DNA of 40,788 bases, taken from an uncultured Clostridium sp. (GTDB taxonomy: Bacteria > Bacillota > Clostridia > TANB77 > CAG-508). The stretch lies in contig CAOKHI010000012.1 in assembly GCA_948468275.1 (NCBI GenBank), positions 1 to 40,788 on the forward strand, in the 5' to 3' direction. The notes under the pieces were generated by a model. That model saw only the letters and a program-made list of their open reading frames with translations. It had not been told where the DNA came from and searched no databases. Below are positions 35,572 to 40,788 of this stretch, one piece after another. The translations under genes were made by a program, and so were the position numbers. The stretch's first letter is position 1; each line of letters opens with the position of its first letter.

Positions 35572-35674
35572 CTATTATTAAATAATTTACATTTATATAA
35601 TTCTTAGTTATCTTAAAAATTGAATAGGCTGAATTTAAAATAAAATAAAAGCCATACTAACAAAGGTGATTAAT

Positions 35675-35887
35675 TTGTTAGAAGATGAAATTCTTAGGCT
35701 TTGGAAAAGTGGATTAAGTAAAGATAAATTAGCATTAATATATAAAAGAAGAAATAATCAAATAATAAAAATGATAAGATTAGATATGCATAATAGACAT
35801 TCAGGAAAGTTTATTAGTAACTATGAAGCTTTAGCAATAGTCGAGAAGGTAATCTATGAATATTTAAAAAATATAAAGAGTAGATAG
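35675..35887 (+). CDS. Small helical protein, unknown function
   Basis: A 70-residue basic protein from TTG 35675, supported by AAAGGTGAT at 35662-35670; a GTG at 35666 overlaps that site. The first half (LEDEILRLWKSGLSKDKLALIYK) looks like a helix-turn-helix and the rest is basic. DNA binding is possible but not shown. The following stretch to 36092 has no gene. It has a short open stretch (about 35901-36015, reading NISDNDVFEFLKKRYKGQ) that could be a leftover of another gene. Confidence 0.45.
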   Translation: MLEDEILRLWKSGLSKDKLALIYKRRNNQIIKMIRLDMHNRHSGKFISNYEALAIVEKVIYEYLKNIKSR

Positions 35888-36038
35888 GATACAGAGTTAA
35901 GGAAATTTTATAAACATATCAGATAATGATGTTTTTGAATTCCTAAAAAAGAGGTATAAAGGACAACTATTAATTTATACGCAAGAAGTAATAATATATA
36001 ATGAAAACATTTTATAAATGAAAAATAATAAAAAACTA

Positions 36039-36066
36039 TTGACTATAATAGAGTCTAAGGTATAAC
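36039..36066 (+). promoter_or_regulatory. Sigma-A-type promoter of the DUF362 gene
   Basis: TTGACT at 36039-36044 and TATAAC at 36061-36066 with 16-base spacing, 35 bases before the start. Confidence 0.55.
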
Positions 36067-36101
36067 ATATAGAATAGTAAATATAAGAAAGGATGAAGAA
36101 T

Positions 36102-36989
36102 ATGGAAAAAGCTAAAGTGTATTTTTCAAAAGAACTTACATCACAAAATGTTGTAAAAATATATAAACTTTTAGGAAAAACTTTACCAGGAAAAGTAGCT
36201 GTTAAAGTGCATTCAGGCGAAAAAGGTAATCAAAATTATTTACGCCCAGAATTTGTTAAACCAATTGTAGATTTTGTTAATGGTACAATTGTTGAATGTA
36301 ATACAGCATATGATGGACAAAGAAATTATAGTGAAAAACATAAAAAATTGCTTGAAGAACATGGTTGGAGTAAAGATTTTAATGTTGATCTTATGGATGA
36401 AGAAGGACCTGATCTAGTTTTAGAAATTCCAAATGGAAAAGTAATAAAAGAAAATCTAGTAGGAAAAAATATGAAAAATTATGAATCTATGTTAGTATTA
36501 TCACATTTTAAAGGACATCCAATGGGAGGATATGGAGGAGCATTAAAACAACTATCTATTGGATGTAGCTCAACAGCAGGAAAAACATGGATACATACAG
36601 CAGGAAAAGTAAAAGATCAAAACCAATTATGGGATAATTTACCTAAACAAGATGAATTTCTAGAAGCAATGGCAGATGCTGCCCAATCAGTAGTGAAATA
36701 TTTCAAAGGAAATATGGTTTTTATAAATATTATGTGTAACATGAGTGTCGATTGTGATTGTTGTGCTGTTGCAGAAGATCCATGTATGAAAGATATAGGA
36801 ATATTAGTATCCACAGATCCTATTGCAATAGACCAAGCATGCATAGATTTAGTAAAAAAAGCAGATGATCCAGGAAAGCAACATTTATTAGAAAGAATAA
36901 ATTCTAAAAATGGAATACATACCATAGATGCAGCAGCTGAATTAGGCTTTGGGACAAAAGAATATGAATTAATTGAAATTTTTCAATAG
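36102..36989 (+). CDS. DUF362 domain protein
   Basis: A 295-residue DUF362 protein: VAVKVHSGEKGNQNYLRPEFV near the start, NTAYDGQRNY, SHFKGHPMGGYGGALKQLSIGC in the middle, and the Cys-rich CNMSVDCDCC with DPCMKDIG near residue 220. Related proteins are often annotated as 4Fe-4S or 'uncharacterised Fe-S' proteins; the Cys cluster may bind a metal or cluster, which is an inference. ATG 36102 is preferred to ATG 36093 because AAAGGA at 36088-36093 serves it with normal spacing. It stands alone, between the tRNA and the mobile region. Confidence 0.85.
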   Translation: MEKAKVYFSKELTSQNVVKIYKLLGKTLPGKVAVKVHSGEKGNQNYLRPEFVKPIVDFVNGTIVECNTAYDGQRNYSEKHKKLLEEHGWSKDFNVDLMDEEGPDLVLEIPNGKVIKENLVGKNMKNYESMLVLSHFKGHPMGGYGGALKQLSIGCSSTAGKTWIHTAGKVKDQNQLWDNLPKQDEFLEAMADAAQSVVKYFKGNMVFINIMCNMSVDCDCCAVAEDPCMKDIGILVSTDPIAIDQACIDLVKKADDPGKQHLLERINSKNGIHTIDAAAELGFGTKEYELIEIFQ

Positions 36990-37076
36990 TAATTACTTTT
37001 TCAAATAAACTCTTATTTACATTTATGAATTTTCTCATTTCTACAATTCCATCTGTATAAAAATTTTGTTTTTTTT

Positions 37077-37985
37077 GAAGAAATAGGTCAAGAAGAAACA
37101 AAACGATATTTTAAAACAGCATATCAATTTGTAGCTGAATATAAAGATTTAGGCGAACAATATATTTTATCTGCTCAAGTGCATAATGATGAGGAAACTC
37201 CACATTTGCACTTAATTTTTTTGCCTGTTGTTCACAAGAAAGATAAAAACGGAAATGATATTGATAAATTAGCTTGTAGTGAGTTTTGGAAAGAAAAAGA
37301 CAGTTACAGAAGATTACAAAATGCTTTTTATGATTATATGGTATCACATAATTTCAAACTAGAAAGAGGTTTGCCAAAAGAAGAAACTAACAGACAACAT
37401 TTAGATTTAAAGGAATTTAAGCAAATAACTAATTTTGAAAATACAAAGAAAACACTAAAAAATATTAAATTAGAACTTCCAGAAGTACCAGATATAAAAG
37501 ACTTTAAAAGGTTATCTTTCAATAGAGATGAAAAGATTTTAGAAGAAATTATAAAGCCAAAAGATGAAGTTATTGAGAAATTATATCAAGCTAATGTTAC
37601 TTTACAAGAAAAGTTATCAAGACAAGCTAATATTATTGATGAGGCTCAAAAGTACCAAAAAGAAAGAAATTCTATAATTGCTGATAATAAAGAACTTCAT
37701 AATCAAGTAAACAATATTAAAGCAGAATATAAGGAAAAAGAATTTGATATTGAATGGAAATATAAAAGTAAAATTAAGTCTTTAGAAAAAGAAAATAACC
37801 ATTTACACAAAATAATAGATAAATTCTATGAAACTGTTGATAAATTTATAATTTGGATTTGTCATAAATTTGGTATTGGAGAATCTAAAGAATTAGTTAA
37901 AAATTTTGAAAAGGAAGCTCGTACTTTTATTGATCCATTAAAACAACTTAAACATGAAGAAAAAGAATGGAATTTAGAAAAATAA
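37077..37985 (+). pseudogene. MobV-family (Pre/Mob) plasmid relaxase, 5'-truncated
   Basis: The frame reads EEIGQEETKRYFKTAYQFV, then YILSAQVHNDEETPHLHL with the His triad (H-N-D-E-x-T-P-H-x-H) of MobV relaxases, followed by PVVHKKDKNGNDIDKL and a long coiled coil to TAA 37985. MobV enzymes nick plasmid DNA at oriT. The first 90-100 residues, including the start and oriT-binding N terminus, are missing: homology begins near 37077, after a T-rich stretch, and the preceding 36990-37076 has no matching frame. GTG 37179 would start inside the His triad. The gene is very likely a remnant of an integrated plasmid. Confidence 0.85.
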
Positions 37986-38102
37986 AATGTATGAGTTTGC
38001 TATTTTATGTAAAATATAGTATAATTAAGATGGTACGTTATTTTTTTGCCAAGTGCAATTTATATATTAAATCTAAAAATAATTATTTGGAGGGAAAAAA
38101 CA

Positions 38103-38792
38103 ATGTTAAAATTAGTAATGCAACACTTTTACCATGACAAAATTTATACAAAGGAAACAAAAATTTTTTACAAGCTCTATAAATGGCATTGCGGACTTTT
38201 TACTTTGCTTCAATTACGGAGAATTATAGGTGTAATTATTTTTGGTGTAATTGGAATTACTTGGATCATATTCATTAAGCCTAGAATATATGGGCTAGGA
38301 TTTATTGATGTAAGTATGGTATTACTTTATCTTGAACTGAGGGAATATAAAAATATGATTAAATTTAATACCTGTGGAGCAAGAACACCAGCACAAATAA
38401 GAACACTTGAAATGGAGCATTTTATTAAAAAGTTTATAAGTACGAATGGTAAAGCTTTAGGAAGAAAAGAATGGAAAGCAATTAAACAGTATGATATTGG
38501 TTTATACAATGATTTGCTATGTGATGAATGTCATCATTGTTGTTACTTTTATTCTTTAGAAATTGCTAGGATTATAAGAGATTCCACTCTTATTTGGGGA
38601 GCAATAGAAGAACCTTTTGAAGATGGACACAATTATTATGCTCATGCTGTTATTTTAAGAAATGGCTATATCTATGATAGTAGTATGCGTCAATCTGAAA
38701 GGTATGAAGATTTTATTAAGCTTTATAAATTCAAACTTTACAAGCAATGGAAATATGACGAATACTCACGAGAAGCTTTTCGTGTACTTTAA
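38103..38792 (+). CDS. Unknown protein with Cys/His/Asp pattern; contains an in-frame CGG (38217)
   Basis: A 229-residue protein behind GGAGGGAAAAAACA with ATG 38103. Two hydrophobic stretches lie at about 40-75 (IIGVIIFGVIGITWIIFI). Later come a Cys-rich LCDECHHCCYFYS, then DGHNYYAHAVILRNG and YIYDSSMRQ. Cys, His and Asp in this order resemble the triad of papain-like peptidases or transglutaminases, but I do not recognise the family. Codon 39 is CGG (TTA CGG AGA), read here as Arg. A +1 shift would instead give Gly-Glu-Leu and TAG, leaving 41 residues. It lies in the mobile region next to the MobV remnant. Confidence 0.55.
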   Translation: MLKLVMQHFYHDKIYTKETKIFYKLYKWHCGLFTLLQLRRIIGVIIFGVIGITWIIFIKPRIYGLGFIDVSMVLLYLELREYKNMIKFNTCGARTPAQIRTLEMEHFIKKFISTNGKALGRKEWKAIKQYDIGLYNDLLCDECHHCCYFYSLEIARIIRDSTLIWGAIEEPFEDGHNYYAHAVILRNGYIYDSSMRQSERYEDFIKLYKFKLYKQWKYDEYSREAFRVL

Positions 38793-39109
38793 GCTACTTT
38801 TATTCCTGTATCTACCACTTCTTTTACAAAAGGATTTGAAATTTTTTCAAAATCTTCTGTTGTTATTGGATGTGGCTCTATTCTGGCATCTATATCCCAA
38901 GTCATTCCCATTAAAACTGCCATACAATCATAAATATCTTCAAAATCATTAGAAATAACTGCAATATCTATGTCGCTATCTTCATTTTCTGTTCCTTTTG
39001 CATAAGAACCGAATAAAATAATTGCTGTAACTTTATATTGTTTTTTTATTTCTTCTATAAATTTATTTATACTATCTACAATATCTTTATTTATTGTTCT
39101 TTCAACCAT
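38789..39109 (-). CDS. MNT-type nucleotidyltransferase (antitoxin of a HEPN/MNT pair)
   Basis: A 106-residue minimal nucleotidyltransferase with the signature AIILFGSYAKGTENEDSDIDIAVI (positions about 31-54: G-S-x-A-x-G and S-D-I-D). In known HEPN/MNT systems this protein adds AMP groups to the HEPN toxin and neutralises it. The start overlaps the end of the HEPN gene by 19 bases, with GAGGAGGTACGAAA before it. It faces the preceding gene tail-to-tail, overlapping by four bases. Confidence 0.85.
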   Translation of the reverse strand: MVERTINKDIVDSINKFIEEIKKQYKVTAIILFGSYAKGTENEDSDIDIAVISNDFEDIYDCMAVLMGMTWDIDARIEPHPITTEDFEKISNPFVKEVVDTGIKVA

Positions 39110-39480
39110 TTTCGTACCTCCTCGACATTTTTTACTTGTTCAGATGTGTAATCATCTGTGCATTTTTCATCAAAAGTCCTTTTATAATCATCATATCTAG
39201 CACTTATATTAAATGTATTTATAGTTTGTATTTTTTCTCTTATTTCTGTTGGTACTTCTAAATTTGCTTTTTGAGAAAGTAATATTAAATTATGAATTTT
39301 AGGTGCTATTGGGTCATCTGGATTATTCTTTGCATACAATCCTTTTAAAAGTTTTTCAATTACTAAATGTCCTATAAATAAACACCAAGTATTCTTTTTG
39401 CCTGCTTTCATATAAAGCATTGTATCATAATCTTCATCTGCACTTTTAAACCAATACTTCATTGAATCTATACTATTCAT
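39091..39480 (-). CDS. HEPN domain protein (toxin of a HEPN/MNT pair)
   Basis: A 129-residue HEPN protein with an N-terminal SMKYWFKSADEDYDTMLYM helix, FIGHLVIEKLLKGLYA, then KIHNLILLSQKA and ISARYDDYKRTF. HEPN proteins of this pairing are RNases or RNA-acting toxins; I see no clear R-x4-6-H motif, so the catalytic mode is unsure. ATG at 39480 is chosen because GAGGAAG precedes it; a longer form from 39498 lacks one. It is cotranslated with the MNT gene, a standard arrangement for these two-gene systems. Confidence 0.8.
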   Translation of the reverse strand: MNSIDSMKYWFKSADEDYDTMLYMKAGKKNTWCLFIGHLVIEKLLKGLYAKNNPDDPIAPKIHNLILLSQKANLEVPTEIREKIQTINTFNISARYDDYKRTFDEKCTDDYTSEQVKNVEEVRKWLKEQ

Positions 39481-39579
39481 AAACTTCCTCGCTTTCAATC
39501 TATTCTGGATTGGTTATACTAAATTAGACAAAAAAGATAAGGACATGTTAAAATAAAAATAGAAATGGAGGAATTTAAC

Positions 39580-39864
39580 ATGTCAAGAAGAGAAAGAAGA
39601 GTATTTACGGAAGAATTCAAATTACAAATGGTAACCTTGTATAATAATGGAAAACCAAGAAGCGAAATAATAAGGGAGTATGATTTAACCCCATCAGCAT
39701 TTAATAACTGGGTAAGAAAATATAATGCTACAGGTTCATTTAAAGATTGTGATAATATGACAGAAGAAGAAAAGGAATTAATAAAATTAAAAAAAGAAAA
39801 TCAACAATTAAGAATGGAAAATGATATTTTAAAGCAAGCAGCGCTGATAATGGGACGAAAATAA
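39580..39864 (+). CDS. IS3-family transposase OrfA
   Basis: A 94-residue helix-turn-helix protein (RRERRVFTEEFKLQMVTLY, then SEIIREYDLTPSAFNNWVRKY) with a leucine-zipper-like C-terminal helix (ENQQLRMENDILKQAALIM). It binds the IS ends. Start ATG 39580 follows TGGAGG. OrfB lies in the -1 frame and begins eight bases after the OrfA stop, so a programmed -1 shift near AAAATAAAAATAA could fuse them, as in other IS3 elements; the exact slippery site is not clear here. Confidence 0.9.
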   Translation: MSRRERRVFTEEFKLQMVTLYNNGKPRSEIIREYDLTPSAFNNWVRKYNATGSFKDCDNMTEEEKELIKLKKENQQLRMENDILKQAALIMGRK

Positions 39865-39872
39865 AAATAATA

Positions 39873-40688
39873 TTGGCAAATAAAGATAAGTACAGTATCA
39901 GCGCGATGTGCAAAGTATTGAAAATATCACGTTCATTGGTATATTATAAACGCAAAAACAAAAGAAAAGATAAAGAATTAGAGAATCACATAATTAGAAT
40001 ATTTAAGGAAAGTAAAAACAATTATGGTTCAAGAAAAATAAAGATAGAATTAGAAAAAATAGGATATCAAGTTAGTTTAAGAAGAATAAGAAAATATATG
40101 GATTTAAATGGATTAGTATCAAATTACACAGTAAAACAATTTAAAGTACATAAAGCAACATGTAATGAAGATAAAGTTGAAAATAAGCTAAATAGAGAAT
40201 TTAACAGAGAAGAAAAATTAGATGTAGTAGTAAGTGATTTAACGTATGTAAATGTGAAAGGAAAATGGAATTATATTTGTGTAATAATAGATTTGTATAA
40301 TCGTGAAATAATAGGATATGCAGCAGGAAAACACAAAACAGCAGACTTAGTATATAAAGCATTTAGCAAAATAAAATGTGATTTAAGAAAGATAAATATA
40401 TTCCATACAGATAGAGGGAATGAGTTTAAAAACAAAATAATTGATGAAGTATTACAAACATTTAAGATAGAAAGATCATTGAGTAAAAAAGGATGTCCAT
40501 ATGATAACGCAGTAGCAGAGGCGACCTATAAAATAATAAAAACAGAATTTGCATTTAATAGAATATTTGAAAGTTTTGAGGAACTAGAAACAGAATTGTT
40601 CGATTATATTAATTGGTATAATAATATTAGAATACATAGTTCTCTAAATTATTTAACACCGATTGAATATAAAAAAGTGTCCTTATAA
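39873..40688 (+). CDS. IS3-family transposase OrfB (DDE integrase core)
   Basis: A 271-residue protein with an N-terminal HTH_21-like part (ISAMCKVLKISRSLVYY, then NYGSRKIKIELEK) and the rve integrase core. The DDE residues lie in VVSDLTYV, FHTDRGNEF and NAVAEATYK, and the end WYNNIRIHSSLNYLTPIEY is typical. All three acidic residues are present, so the element may be active. TTG 39873 is a poor start; production as an OrfAB fusion is likely. No in-frame CGG occurs. Confidence 0.93.
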   Translation: MANKDKYSISAMCKVLKISRSLVYYKRKNKRKDKELENHIIRIFKESKNNYGSRKIKIELEKIGYQVSLRRIRKYMDLNGLVSNYTVKQFKVHKATCNEDKVENKLNREFNREEKLDVVVSDLTYVNVKGKWNYICVIIDLYNREIIGYAAGKHKTADLVYKAFSKIKCDLRKINIFHTDRGNEFKNKIIDEVLQTFKIERSLSKKGCPYDNAVAEATYKIIKTEFAFNRIFESFEELETELFDYINWYNNIRIHSSLNYLTPIEYKKVSL

Positions 40689-40702
40689 AAATTGTCTAAA
40701 AA

Positions 40703-40733
40703 AGTGTTGACAATCCAAAGTGTTGACAATCCA
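40703..40733. repeat. Tandem 15-base repeat at the right end of the IS element
   Basis: AGTGTTGACAATCCA occurs at 40703-40717 and again at 40719-40733, one base apart. The first copy is the IS right end; the second may be a duplicated end or the end of another element. Confidence 0.7.
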
Positions 40734-40788
40734 CACAAAAAAACTCTAAAATTAAAGTAGCCTTTCTATGTAGTCTTTTAATTGAGAT

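Larger units (their letters stand above)
39506..40717 (+). mobile_element. IS3-family (IS150-like) insertion sequence
   Basis: The left end begins TGGATTGGTTATACT at 39506. The right end, read on the minus strand from 40717, begins TGGATTGTCAACACT. The two ends share a long imperfect match, including TTAGACAA and ATAAGG further in. The element holds two overlapping-frame transposase genes. No clear target duplication is seen. A second copy of GTGTTGACAATCCA follows at 40720-40733, so the right boundary could alternatively be 40733. Confidence 0.8.

Noticed and set aside
37249..37251. CGG in the MobV remnant and in other genes (for example 11521, 13148, 19316) as recoding sites
   Set aside because: In these the CGG spans two codons (AAC GGA, GGC GGA, GAC GGA, TGC GGG), and the frame continues normally.
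39840..39880. IS3 OrfA/OrfB junction as an eighth recoding case
   Set aside because: The frames differ by -1, there is no CGG, and -1 frameshifting is the normal mode for IS3-family elements.

Overview
The window looks like a chromosomal contig from a very AT-rich, Gram-positive anaerobe of the Clostridia/Bacillota. The evidence is a T-box in front of pheST, an LPXTG protein beside its own sortase, an electron-bifurcating [FeFe] hydrogenase, strong AGGAGG ribosome-binding sites, sigma-A-like promoters and A-ending codons. An uncultured gut clostridial lineage is my inference; no species marker is present.

Layout. 1-2.3 kb: a broken KilA-N gene, then three small genes (DUF4180, zinc ribbon, membrane protein). 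2.3-6 kb: Phe T-box, pheS, pheT. 6.1-9.3 kb: LPXTG protein, sortase, a pilin-like/FGE-like surface protein, and a remnant of an Rpn/PD-(D/E)XK nuclease. 9.4-15.9 kb: P-loop/Asp23-like protein, cmk, plsC, S1-domain protein, typA, trmR-like methyltransferase, and a guanylate-kinase-like gene on the minus strand. About 16.05-16.22 kb: a GC-rich island inside a perfect 21-bp inverted repeat. 16.3-20.5 kb: hydrogenase operon (HydC, HydB, HydA subunits). 20.7-34.7 kb: a polysaccharide operon running from VanZ and an initiating sugar transferase, through glycosyltransferases, Wzy, LicD, pyruvyltransferase, Wzx, cytidylyltransferase, SDR and Glf, to LCP, Wzz and a CpsD-type kinase. 34.8-37 kb: a minus-strand helical protein, tRNA-Leu(CAA), a short gene and a DUF362 protein. 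37-40.8 kb: mobile debris, namely a 5'-truncated MobV relaxase, a Cys/His/Asp protein, a HEPN/MNT pair and an IS3-family element.

Main discovery. Five well-conserved chromosomal genes are split into frames that can be rejoined only by a +1 shift, at seven sites in total: the FGE-like protein (1), the P-loop/Asp23 protein (2), hydB (2), hydA (1) and glf (1). At every site the last 0-frame codon of the conserved protein is followed by an in-frame CGG codon. Skipping its C puts the ribosome on GGA or GGT (Gly) and restores the family sequence, often at an invariant Gly (SGLRGRGG, CGLGQSAPNP, FGGRLG). Reading every CGG in the window by eye, I find no in-frame CGG in any intact chromosomal gene, although at least 15 out-of-frame CGGs occur there and cause no shift. 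CGT, CGA and CGC are used normally as Arg codons. The simplest reading is that CGG is not an Arg codon in this organism but a general +1 recoding signal: either an unassigned codon that lets the ribosome slip to GGN, or a quadruplet CGGN read as Gly. The only other in-frame CGG is in a gene of the mobile region (38217), where a shift would truncate the product. That is what an unadapted recent arrival would look like.
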